Source: Pseudomonas putida (GTDB taxonomy: Bacteria; Pseudomonadota; Gammaproteobacteria; Pseudomonadales; Pseudomonadaceae). From it: DNA of 64,000 nt. Made by a program: the position numbers and the translations under genes. Of the stretch, positions 23,848-31,170 are shown in pieces; position 1 is the stretch's first letter, and each line of letters begins with the position of its first letter. Where the stretch lies: positions 4,515,501 through 4,579,500 of the forward strand of contig NZ_CP029693.1 of NCBI RefSeq assembly GCF_003228315.1. Reading direction: 5' to 3'. The notes under the pieces were generated by a model. It was given only the letters and a program-made list of their open reading frames with translations. It did not search any database and was not told where the DNA came from.

Positions 23848-25167
23848 TCAACGGCCGGAGGTGATGCTCAGCCCTTTAAGCAGGCTCAGGGCCTGGGCCA
23901 GTTGGTAGTCGTCGTCTTGCGGCATGGCCTTGGCCTTGGCGCCGGAACCGGTCGGTTTGTCTTCGCCGCCGTTGCCATTGCCCAGGTGACCTTGCAGGTC
24001 GGCTTCCTTGAAGTAGTCGCCGTCCTGTTCGCTGGTGATCTTGGCCTTGCGCACTTCGATGTCCGGGACGATGCCCTGGGCCTGGATCGAGCGACCATTT
24101 GGCGTGTAGTACAGCGCCGTGGTGATCTTCAGTGCGCGATCGTTGTTCAGCGGCAACACGGTTTGCACCGAGCCCTTGCCGAAGCTGGTGGTGCCCATGA
24201 CTACCGCGCGCTTCTGATCCTGCAGTGCACCGGCGACGATTTCCGAAGCCGAGGCGCTGCCGCCGTTGATTAGCACGACCATCGGCACGGCCTCGCTTTC
24301 GTCCTTACCGGTGGCGGAGAAGCGCAGTTCGGAGTTGGCGATGCGACCCTTGGTGTAGACGATCAGGCCTTTGGTGATGAAGTGATCGACCACTTCCACG
24401 GCCGCCTGCAGTACGCCGCCCGGGTTGTTGCGCAGGTCGAGCACGATGCCCTTGAGCTTCTTGCCGTTGTCCTTGCGCAGCTTGGCCAGGGCCTTGGAGA
24501 CCTCTTCGCCGGTCTTGACCTGGAACTGGGTGATGCGGATATAGCCATAGCCGGACTCCAGCAACTGGCTCTTCACGCTTTTCACTTGAATGATGGCGCG
24601 GGCCAGGGTCACGTCGAACGGCGTGCCACCGTCGCGTACCAGAGTCAGGGTGATTTTCTGGCCGATCTTGCCGCGCATCTTGTCCACGGCTTCGGTCATG
24701 CTCTGGCCGCGAGTCGGCTGGCCGTTGATCTTGACGATGAAGTCGCCGGCCTGGATGCCGGCCTTCGACGCCGGGGTGTCATCGATGGGCGACACCACCT
24801 TGATGAAACCGTCCTCGGCGCCGACTTCGATGCCCAGGCCGCCGAATTCGCCGCTGGTGCTTTCCTGCAGTTCGGCAAAGTCTTCAGGGCCCAGGTAGGC
24901 AGAGTGCGGGTCGAGGTTGCTGAGCATGCCCTTGATGGCGTTTTCGAGCAGGGTCTTGTCGTCCACGGGCTCGACGTATGCCGCCTTGATGCGGTCCATG
25001 ACCTCGGCGAAGGTGCGTAGCTCTTCCAGCGGCAATGGCGCCTTGGTGGTCGCTGCAGTGCCCGCAGGTGCGGTCGCCGGGGTTGGTTGAGCAGCGAACG
25101 CCAACGGCGCGCCGATCACCAGGGCGATCGTCAGGGCCAGCGAGGTAAGGCGGGACAAATGCAGCAT
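23848..25167 (-). CDS. ctpA: C-terminal processing peptidase, S41 family
   Basis: A 439-residue periplasmic serine protease. A signal peptide ends near residue 24 (AFA). A PDZ domain spans roughly residues 95–170 (GLGIEVGAEDGFIKVV). The S41 core has the catalytic serine in NGGSASASEIVAGAL and lysine in TTSFGKGSVQT. The C-terminal tail is charged. Ctp proteases in Pseudomonas trim murein hydrolases and other envelope proteins, fitting its place between envC and yibQ. The ATG at 25167 has AGGAG eleven bases upstream; an open extension of 50 codons upstream lacks a signal peptide start and was rejected. Confidence 0.95.
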   Translation of the reverse strand: MLHLSRLTSLALTIALVIGAPLAFAAQPTPATAPAGTAATTKAPLPLEELRTFAEVMDRIKAAYVEPVDDKTLLENAIKGMLSNLDPHSAYLGPEDFAELQESTSGEFGGLGIEVGAEDGFIKVVSPIDDTPASKAGIQAGDFIVKINGQPTRGQSMTEAVDKMRGKIGQKITLTLVRDGGTPFDVTLARAIIQVKSVKSQLLESGYGYIRITQFQVKTGEEVSKALAKLRKDNGKKLKGIVLDLRNNPGGVLQAAVEVVDHFITKGLIVYTKGRIANSELRFSATGKDESEAVPMVVLINGGSASASEIVAGALQDQKRAVVMGTTSFGKGSVQTVLPLNNDRALKITTALYYTPNGRSIQAQGIVPDIEVRKAKITSEQDGDYFKEADLQGHLGNGNGGEDKPTGSGAKAKAMPQDDDYQLAQALSLLKGLSITSGR

Positions 25168-25198
25168 GTCGAACGAACTCCTGAATTGGATGGCACGC

Positions 25199-26494
25199 TT
25201 ATCCTTGTGTGCGACACCATTGTGCCGGGTCACTTGGGTGACCCTGCTGACGAATCGCAAAATACAGCGCCGGGGTGTCCTGTCCGCCACTGTTACCAAC
25301 AGTGGAGATGGACTCACCGGCTTTCACCACATCACCCGCAGACTTGAGCAGCGTCTGGTTGTGACCGTAAAGACTCAAAAAACCGTTGCCGTGGTCGAGG
25401 ATCACCAGCAGCCCGGCGCCCCGCAGCCAGTCGGCGAACACCACACGACCGCCGTGCACCGCATGTACGGCGCTGCCGGCGGAGGCGCCGATCATCACGC
25501 CGTCCCACTTGGTCCGTGAATCATCGCCACGGGTTTCACCGAAGCGCGCCAGCAATCGGCCGTCGACAGGCCATGGAAGCTTGCCGCGGGTAGACGCAAA
25601 CGGACCGCCAAAAGTTTCGCCGGAGCTTGAAACCAGTGCACCAGGCGTTGATCTGACCGGTTTACGTGGGGCTTCATCGCTGGCATCCGCCTGCTCCTGG
25701 GCCTCACGTAAACGCTTTTTTTCCGCTTCCTGCTGGGCGATCAGCGCTTTTTGCCGCGCTTCTTCTGCCTCACGAGCCTGGCGTGCCAGGGTTTCCTCAA
25801 TGGTTTTAAGGACTTTAGACAGGTCTGCCTGATCCTGCTCGCGGGCCGCCAGTTTTTGATCGCGAGCCTTCACGTCGTCATTGAGCTTGGCCAGGGCCTG
25901 CTGGCGCTCCTGACGGACCTTGTCGAGTTCGGTGCGCTGGGAATCGAGATTGCCTTGCTGCACCAGCAGCTGGGCCTGCTGTTTGGCGATGTCCTGTTCG
26001 ACATTGGCCAACTGGCGGAGGGTTTCGTTGAAATTCTTCAGCTGTTCCAGGCGGGCCTGGCTAAGGTAGTCGTAATAGGTGAGGGTACGGGCGAATTTTT
26101 CGGGATTCTGCTGGTTGAGCAGTAGTTTCAGGTATTCCTGGCGACCGTTCTGGTAGGCGGCCCGGGCCTGGATGGCGATCAGTCGTTGCTGTTCAGTGCG
26201 CGCGCTCTGGAGTTTTTTTTTCTCCGCATCGAGTCGCTGCAGCTCGGCTTCGCTCTTCTTGAGCTCTTTTTGCAGGGCTTCGACCTGCTTCTCGAGCTTG
26301 CCCATCTCGGTTTCAGTGCCCTTGAGGTCTTTCTGCACGCCGGATTTTTCTTCCTGCAGCTTGCTCAAAAGCTTCTTCAGCTCGGCAATGTCCTGGCGCG
26401 TGGCTTCCAGCTGCTGTTGGGTTTGCGCGCGCTCGTCCGCGAAGGCCGGTTGGAGCAGGCAAGTCAGAGCAAGGGCTATCAGGACGCGAAGCAT
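25199..26494 (-). CDS. envC: EnvC-like murein hydrolase activator
   Basis: A 431-residue periplasmic protein. Signal peptide residues 1–18, then about 220 residues of coiled coil rich in Gln, Glu, Lys and Leu, then a second charged Ala/Glu helix, and a C-terminal LytM/M23-like domain. The domain has ILDHGNGFLSLYGHN but the metal-ligand positions are replaced: LYFAIRQQG is found, and the first metal motif HxxxD is RFGETRGDD. A degenerate LytM domain means it activates amidases rather than cutting peptidoglycan, as established for E. coli EnvC with AmiA/AmiB. ATG 26494 begins the signal peptide. Confidence 0.93.
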   Translation of the reverse strand: MLRVLIALALTCLLQPAFADERAQTQQQLEATRQDIAELKKLLSKLQEEKSGVQKDLKGTETEMGKLEKQVEALQKELKKSEAELQRLDAEKKKLQSARTEQQRLIAIQARAAYQNGRQEYLKLLLNQQNPEKFARTLTYYDYLSQARLEQLKNFNETLRQLANVEQDIAKQQAQLLVQQGNLDSQRTELDKVRQERQQALAKLNDDVKARDQKLAAREQDQADLSKVLKTIEETLARQAREAEEARQKALIAQQEAEKKRLREAQEQADASDEAPRKPVRSTPGALVSSSGETFGGPFASTRGKLPWPVDGRLLARFGETRGDDSRTKWDGVMIGASAGSAVHAVHGGRVVFADWLRGAGLLVILDHGNGFLSLYGHNQTLLKSAGDVVKAGESISTVGNSGGQDTPALYFAIRQQGHPSDPAQWCRTQG

Positions 26495-26604
26495 AGAGGC
26501 GGGCAGCACCAGGGAAAGGGACGGCCTAGTATGCCCGCCCCACGCTGCAAAAAAAACGCCCAATTGGGGCTGTGTGATAACTGGGCCGAAAAACACCGCA
26601 AACC

Positions 26605-26700
26605 CCCTGTAGGAGCGAGCCTGCTCGCGATGGCGTCCTAACATTCAACATCGATATTGACTGTTAGATTGCTATCGCGAGCAGGCTCGCTCCTACAGGG
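26605..26700. repeat. REP pair, CTGC type
   Basis: Perfect 27-base arms begin CCCTGTAGGAGCGAGC (26605–26631) and are mirrored at 26674–26700, around a 42-base spacer. It separates envC from gpmI, which are read in the same direction. Confidence 0.9.
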
Positions 26701-26725
26701 ACTTGCGGTGTTTGGTAAAGCCGGA

Positions 26726-28255
26726 TTAGACGAGGATCGAAGTCCCGGTCATTTCCGCCGGCTTTTCCAGACCCAGCAGCTTCAGCATGGTCGGCGCCAC
26801 GTCCGCCAGTACGCCGCCTTCACGCACCTTGAGGTCGCGCTTGCCGACATAAATGAATGGCACCGGTTCTGTGGTATGGGCGGTGTGGGCCTGGCCGGTG
26901 GTTTCGTCGGACATCTGCTCGACGTTGCCGTGGTCGGCGGTGATCAGGGCTTCGCCGCCGACTTTTTCCAAGGCATCAACGATGCGGCCGACGCACTGAT
27001 CCAGGCATTCAACGGCTTTCACCGCCGCTTCGAACACGCCGCTGTGGCCAACCATGTCGCCGTTGGCGTAGTTGACCACGATCACGTCGTAGCGCAGGTT
27101 TTCGATAGCCTCGACGATGCGGTCGGTGACTTCCGGCGCGCTCATTTCCGGCTGCAGGTCATAGGTGGCGACTTTCGGCGACGGGATCAGGATGCGCTCT
27201 TCGCCCGGGAACGGCTCTTCGCGACCCCCGGAAAAGAAGAAGGTCACGTGGGCGTACTTCTCGGTTTCGGCGATGCGCAGTTGGGTCTTGCCGTTTTTCG
27301 CCAAATAGTCGCCCAGCACGTTTTCCAGGCTGCCAGGGGCAAAAGCCGCCGGGGCCGGGATGCTGGCGGCGTATTGGGTCAGCATCACGAAGCCGGCCAG
27401 TTTTGGCTGACGGCGGCGTTCGAACTCCTTGAAATCGTCTTCGACGAACACACGGGATAGCTCGCGGGCACGGTCGGCGCGGAAGTTCATGAACACCACG
27501 GCGTCGCCGTCTTCGACTTTCACCGGCTCCCCGATAGATGTGGCTTTGACGAATTCGTCGCTTTCGCCGCGCTCATAGGCGGCCTGCAGGCCTTCCTGGG
27601 CGGTGGCGGCGTTGAATTCGCCCTGGCCGTCGACGATCAGGTTGTAGGCCTGGGCCACACGATCCCAACGGTTGTCACGGTCCATTGCGAAGTAACGACC
27701 GATCAGGCTGGCGATGCGGCCCTTGCCCAAGGCCTGGAAGGCGGCGTCGAGCAGTTCGATCGACGATTGCGCGCTTTTCGGCGGTGTATCGCGGCCGTCG
27801 AGGAAGGCGTGCAGGTAGATGTTCTGTGCACCGCGCTTGGCGGCCAGTTCGGCCATGGCGACCAGGTGGTCCTGGTGGCTGTGCACGCCGCCATCGGACA
27901 GCAGGCCCATGAAGTGCACGGCTTTACCGGCAGCAACGGCTTTATCCACCGCCGCGCAGATGGTCGGGTTCTCGAAGAATTCGCCGTCGCGGATCGATTT
28001 GGTCACGCGAGTGAAGTCCTGGTACACCACGCGGCCGGCGCCGAGGTTCATGTGACCGACTTCGGAGTTGCCCATCTGGCCGTCCGGCAAGCCGACGTCC
28101 ATGCCGCTACCCGAAATCAGGCCGTTCGGCACGGTGGCCCACAGACGATCGAGTACGGGCTTCTTCGCCGCGAACACAGCGTTGGATTCAGGGCTGTCAC
28201 TGTGACCGAAGCCGTCGAGAATCATCAGGACCAAAGGTTTAGGCGTGGTAGTCAT
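26726..28255 (-). CDS. gpmI: 2,3-bisphosphoglycerate-independent phosphoglycerate mutase
   Basis: A 509-residue manganese enzyme of glycolysis interconverting 3- and 2-phosphoglycerate. D14 in MILDGFG and S64 in MGNSEVGHMN are the metal ligand and phosphoserine nucleophile; ITADHGNVEQM and TAHTTEPVPFI carry further ligands. Length is typical. The ATG at 28255 is preferred over one three codons upstream. The gene is divergent from yibN, as in E. coli. Confidence 0.98.
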   Translation of the reverse strand: MTTTPKPLVLMILDGFGHSDSPESNAVFAAKKPVLDRLWATVPNGLISGSGMDVGLPDGQMGNSEVGHMNLGAGRVVYQDFTRVTKSIRDGEFFENPTICAAVDKAVAAGKAVHFMGLLSDGGVHSHQDHLVAMAELAAKRGAQNIYLHAFLDGRDTPPKSAQSSIELLDAAFQALGKGRIASLIGRYFAMDRDNRWDRVAQAYNLIVDGQGEFNAATAQEGLQAAYERGESDEFVKATSIGEPVKVEDGDAVVFMNFRADRARELSRVFVEDDFKEFERRRQPKLAGFVMLTQYAASIPAPAAFAPGSLENVLGDYLAKNGKTQLRIAETEKYAHVTFFFSGGREEPFPGEERILIPSPKVATYDLQPEMSAPEVTDRIVEAIENLRYDVIVVNYANGDMVGHSGVFEAAVKAVECLDQCVGRIVDALEKVGGEALITADHGNVEQMSDETTGQAHTAHTTEPVPFIYVGKRDLKVREGGVLADVAPTMLKLLGLEKPAEMTGTSILV

Positions 28256-28345
28256 GGAATCCACTCGGCTGAGATAAAAAGGGGCGATGGAAAAGGGAGT
28301 GGCAGTTTAAAGCGAAGTTCCGGCCACGTCACCGCCGGACGGGGT

Positions 28346-28373
28346 TTGGCCCACCTTGGGGGCTGTGTATACT
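28346..28373 (+). promoter_or_regulatory. Possible sigma-70 promoter of yibN–grxC–secB
   Basis: TTGGCC and TATACT are separated by 16 bases, 33 bases upstream of the yibN start. The -10 box is close to consensus and the -35 shares four of six bases. Confidence 0.4.
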
Positions 28374-28406
28374 GGCCGACATTTTAATGCCCTGGAACCT
28401 CCTTCG

Positions 28407-28820
28407 ATGGTTGCTCACCTGATTGAATTCGCCACCAACCACTACATCCTTGTCGGTATCTTCGTCGTACTGCTGGCTTTGCTGATTGCCTATCAAATGC
28501 AGGGCGGCGGCCGTAGCCTGAGCACCGGCGAACTGACCGCTCTGGTCAACAAGGACGCGGGCGTGGTGGTGGACATCCGTCCAAGCAAGGACTACGCCGC
28601 CGGTCACATTGTCGGCGCCGTGAACATTCCTCAGGACAAACTGGCTGCACGCATCGGCGAGCTGGAAAAGCACAAGGCCAAGACCATCATCCTGGTCGAC
28701 GCCCTCGGTCAGACCGCCGGTACCCACGCTCGCGAACTGATGAAGGCCGGCTTCACCGCCGCCAAGCTGTCCGGTGGCGTTTCCAGCTGGAAAGCCGACA
28801 ACCTGCCGCTGGTGAAGTGA
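28407..28820 (+). CDS. yibN: Membrane-anchored rhodanese-like protein YibN
   Basis: A 137-residue protein with one N-terminal membrane helix (residues about 12–30) and a rhodanese domain in the cytoplasm. The fold is clear (VVDIRPSKDYAAGHIVGAVNIP and LSGGVSSWKADNLPL), but the active-site cysteine is missing: the loop reads VDALGQTAG. It should therefore be a binding rather than sulphur-transfer domain. E. coli YibN also lacks the standard loop. The gene begins the yibN–grxC–secB series. Confidence 0.92.
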   Translation: MVAHLIEFATNHYILVGIFVVLLALLIAYQMQGGGRSLSTGELTALVNKDAGVVVDIRPSKDYAAGHIVGAVNIPQDKLAARIGELEKHKAKTIILVDALGQTAGTHARELMKAGFTAAKLSGGVSSWKADNLPLVK

Positions 28821-28821
28821 T

Positions 28822-29076
28822 ATGAACAACGTCGTCGTCTATTCCAGCGATTACTGCGGTTACTGCTCGCGAGCCAAGCACCTGCTTGCAAGCAAAGGCG
28901 TGGCTTTCGAAGAGATCAAGGTCGATGGCAAGCCTCAGGTGCGCGCCGCCATGGCTCAGAAAGCCGGACGCACGTCCGTGCCGCAGATCTGGATCGGCAG
29001 CACCCACGTAGGTGGTTGTGATGATTTGTTCGCCCTGGAACGTGCCGGCAAGCTCGACGCGATGCTCAAGGCCTGA
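28822..29076 (+). CDS. grxC: Glutaredoxin 3
   Basis: An 84-residue glutathione-dependent disulphide reductase with the active site CGYC (C12–C15) and the glutathione-site motifs TSVPQIWIG and GGCDDLFALE. It starts one base after the yibN stop and precedes secB by 56 bases. It would reduce protein disulphides and mixed glutathione disulphides in the cytosol. Confidence 0.97.
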   Translation: MNNVVVYSSDYCGYCSRAKHLLASKGVAFEEIKVDGKPQVRAAMAQKAGRTSVPQIWIGSTHVGGCDDLFALERAGKLDAMLKA

Positions 29077-29132
29077 GTTCCTTACCCAAAATAAGCAAAA
29101 CTAAAAGACCCCTGGATCAAGAAGGATCTGCG

Positions 29133-29618
29133 ATGACTGACCAACAGAACACTGCTGCGAACGAAGAAGAAACTGCACCGCAATTCTCCTTGCAGCGCAT
29201 TTATGTGCGTGACCTGTCCTTCGAAGCCCCGAAAAGCCCGGCGATCTTCCGCCAGCAGTGGGAGCCGAGCGTCGGTCTGGATCTGAACACTCGCCAGAAG
29301 GCACTGGAAAACGACTTCCACGAAGTCGTGCTGACCCTGTCCGTCACCGTGAAGAACGGTGAAGAAGTGGCGTTCATCGCCGAAGTGCAACAGGCCGGTA
29401 TCTTCCTGATCAAGAACCTGGACGCCGCTTCGATGAGCCACACCCTGGGTGCGTTCTGCCCGAACATCCTGTTCCCGTACGCGCGCGAAACCCTGGACAG
29501 CCTGGTGACCCGTGGTTCGTTCCCGGCACTGATGCTGGCTCCGGTGAACTTCGATGCGCTGTACGCGCAAGAGCTGCAGCGCATGCAGGCGGCCGGCGAG
29601 ACTCCGACCGTTCAATAA
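29133..29618 (+). CDS. secB: Protein-export chaperone SecB
   Basis: A 161-residue tetrameric chaperone that keeps preproteins unfolded and hands them to SecA. Family segments seen are FSLQRIYVRDLSFEAPKSP, the SecA-contact acidic area and CPNILFPYARE. The final 13 residues are variable. GAAGGA lies nine bases upstream of the start. It is the last gene of yibN–grxC–secB; gpsA, which follows in E. coli, is absent here. Confidence 0.98.
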   Translation: MTDQQNTAANEEETAPQFSLQRIYVRDLSFEAPKSPAIFRQQWEPSVGLDLNTRQKALENDFHEVVLTLSVTVKNGEEVAFIAEVQQAGIFLIKNLDAASMSHTLGAFCPNILFPYARETLDSLVTRGSFPALMLAPVNFDALYAQELQRMQAAGETPTVQ

Positions 29619-29644
29619 GCGGTCTCAAGCGTCAAAGCAATTTC

Positions 29645-29738
29645 AATGTGGGAGCGAGCCTGCTCGCGAATGGGGAGTGTCAGATGACATCAATGTCGCC
29701 TGACGCACCGCTTTCGCGAGCAGGCTCGCTCCCACATT
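29645..29738. repeat. REP pair, CTGC/TGTGGGAG type
   Basis: Arms AATGTGGGAGCGAGCCTGCT.. (29645–29670) and their exact complement (29713–29738) around a 42-base spacer. It lies between the converging secB and trmL genes and may work as a bidirectional stop. Confidence 0.9.
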
Positions 29739-29750
29739 TGTTATGCGCTG

Positions 29751-30206
29751 TTATTTGAAGTCGTTCTGCCGCCAGGCCTCGTAAACGGCCACCGCCACGG
29801 TATTGGACAGGTTCAGGCTGCGGCAGCCTTCACGCATCGGCAGGCGCAGGCGTTGTTCGCCGGGCAGGGCATCCAGCACTTCGGCGGGGAGGCCACGGCT
29901 TTCCGGGCCGAACAGGAAGGCGTCACCCGGGGCAAAGCTGACGTCGTGGAACGGCCGCGATCCCTTGGTGGTGAAGGCGAACAGCCGTGGATGGCCCAGG
30001 CTTTCCAGGCAGCTGGCCAGGTCCGCATGCCGTTGCAGGGTGGCATACTCGTGGTAGTCGAGGCCGGCCCGGCGCAGGCGCTTGTCGTCCATTTCGAAGC
30101 CCAGCGGTTCGATCAAATGCAGGTGGCAGCCACTGTTGGCGCACAGCCTGATAACGTTGCCGGTATTCGGCGGAATTTCCGGTTGGAAAAGGATGACGTG
30201 AAACAT
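29751..30206 (-). CDS. trmL: tRNA (cytidine/uridine-34 2'-O)-methyltransferase TrmL
   Basis: A 151-residue SPOUT-class enzyme that methylates the ribose at wobble position 34 of tRNA-Leu. Motifs NTGNVIRLCANSG, LFGPESRGLP and LPMREGCRSLNLSNTVAVAVYEA form the trefoil-knot SAM site. The start codon at 30206 is followed closely on the opposite strand by a divergent gene, so the two share a very short control region. Length is standard for TrmL. Confidence 0.96.
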   Translation of the reverse strand: MFHVILFQPEIPPNTGNVIRLCANSGCHLHLIEPLGFEMDDKRLRRAGLDYHEYATLQRHADLASCLESLGHPRLFAFTTKGSRPFHDVSFAPGDAFLFGPESRGLPAEVLDALPGEQRLRLPMREGCRSLNLSNTVAVAVYEAWRQNDFK

Positions 30207-30228
30207 GCACGGCTCCGAAGGTAAAGAT

Positions 30229-30645
30229 GTGCGGCATTCTACGCCGCAACCCGACGATCGTTCGAAACTATTCCCGCGCGTCATGGCATCGCTGGCGATT
30301 GTCGGCGTCATGGTGGGCATGATGATCGGTCGCCTGACCACCCCCGATCCCACCGAGTTGCAGCAGGTCGAGGTAACGGATGGCGGATTGGTGGTGTGGT
30401 TCAACAACGAGCCCAAGACCCATGGCGAGATCGTCGACGGCAGCCTTGCGCTGCTGTTCGAGGCAGAAGGCAAGGCGCAGCAAGGTCAACTCAAACTCAA
30501 CGACAAGAGCGTGAACTGGCGGGTGCGTTTGAGTGATGAGGGGTTGCTGATGACGGTGGTGGCGGCCCGGCCGCTGCAGGGCGACTGGGCCGGTAGCGAG
30601 GTCGATGACCGCTGGCGGCTGGAGATCCATCTCCGGGAGCAATAA
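30229..30645 (+). CDS. Single-pass membrane protein of unknown function
   Basis: A 138-residue protein with a basic, Pro-rich N-terminus, a membrane helix at about residues 19–37 (ASLAIVGVMVGMMIG) and a periplasmic beta-rich domain containing GGLVVWFNNEPKTHGEIVDGSL. GTG 30229 was chosen because GAAGG lies seven bases upstream; an ATG at 30205 lies in the same frame but overlaps the trmL start codon on the other strand, and ATG 30283 would begin at the helix. It resembles small conserved Pseudomonas proteins without a function. Its stop codon TAA is also the first three bases of a tandem repeat block. Confidence 0.7.
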   Translation: MRHSTPQPDDRSKLFPRVMASLAIVGVMVGMMIGRLTTPDPTELQQVEVTDGGLVVWFNNEPKTHGEIVDGSLALLFEAEGKAQQGQLKLNDKSVNWRVRLSDEGLLMTVVAARPLQGDWAGSEVDDRWRLEIHLREQ

Positions 30646-30890
30646 AAGAGGGAATCCCCGGCCTGCCTGTACCAAGGTCCCCAAAAGGGCGGGTTCGCGC
30701 ACGATGTCGTGAACCCGGTGTAAAGAGGGAATCCCAGGCCTGCCTGTACCAAGGACCCCAAAACGGCAGGGCTCGTCGCTTGTGCGGTGTGAGCCCGATG
30801 TAAAAGAGGGGATTCCCCGGCCTGCCTGTACCAAGGTCCCCGAAACCGGGAAGTGAACTGATTCACTGATGAGACCATTGCAGGGGGCGT
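30643..30890 (+). repeat. Three tandem approximately 80-bp structured repeats
   Basis: Three units start with TAAA(A)GAGGG at 30643, 30721 and 30801. Each has a core GGCCTGCCTGTACCAAGG followed by A/TCCCC, with only one or two changes, then a variable segment that folds into a hairpin. Hairpin 1 pairs GGGTTC with GAACCC (30691–30716) and hairpin 2 pairs GGGCTC with GAGCCC (30770–30796); a T–A to C–G change in the stem preserves pairing. Unit 3 has AGTGAA/TTCACT at 30852–30867. The block directly follows the upstream stop codon and precedes a terminator. It may be an untranslated structured RNA. Confidence 0.65.
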
Positions 30891-30934
30891 GCCAGGTTTT
30901 AACAAGTTGAAACAGAAAGCTGTTTAATATCGCT

Positions 30935-30968
30935 GAAAGCCCCGTGATTCGGGGCTTTCGTGTTTTTT
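30935..30968 (+). terminator. Rho-independent terminator
   Basis: A 10-bp stem GAAAGCCCCG/CGGGGCTTTC with TGATT loop, then GTG and six T on the plus strand. It ends any transcript running through the gene at 30229 and the tandem repeats. Confidence 0.85.
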
Positions 30969-31070
30969 CGATAGGGGTTCGATTGCGAACTTCGGTGGGA
31001 TTTTGTGTCAGTCGCCGTGCGCGATTGCGGTTCACGGTGCATTGCGGCGGTGCATCGGGTCTTCAAAAGC

Positions 31071-31136
31071 ATCGCGGGCAAGCCTTGCTCCCACAGGGTT
31101 TACACATAACCTGTGGGAGCAAGGCTTGCCCGCGAT
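31071..31136. repeat. REP pair, GGCAAGCC variant
   Basis: Inward-facing 27-base arms ATCGCGGGCAAGCCTTGCTC.. (31071–31097) and exact complement (31110–31136) around 12 bases. This is a different subfamily from the other nine, which carry GAGCGAGC. Confidence 0.9.
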
Positions 31137-31170
31137 TGGGTCTGAACGGCGACGAAAATGTTAAGGCTGT

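Noticed and set aside
30643..30890. A CRISPR array
   Set aside because: Only three units, no unique spacers of even length between short repeats, and no cas genes.
30268..31035. Minus-strand frame across the tandem repeats with recurring GTLVQAGRG
   Set aside because: The recurring peptide is a by-product of the DNA repeat; the frame also overlaps the gene at 30229 and has no start signal.
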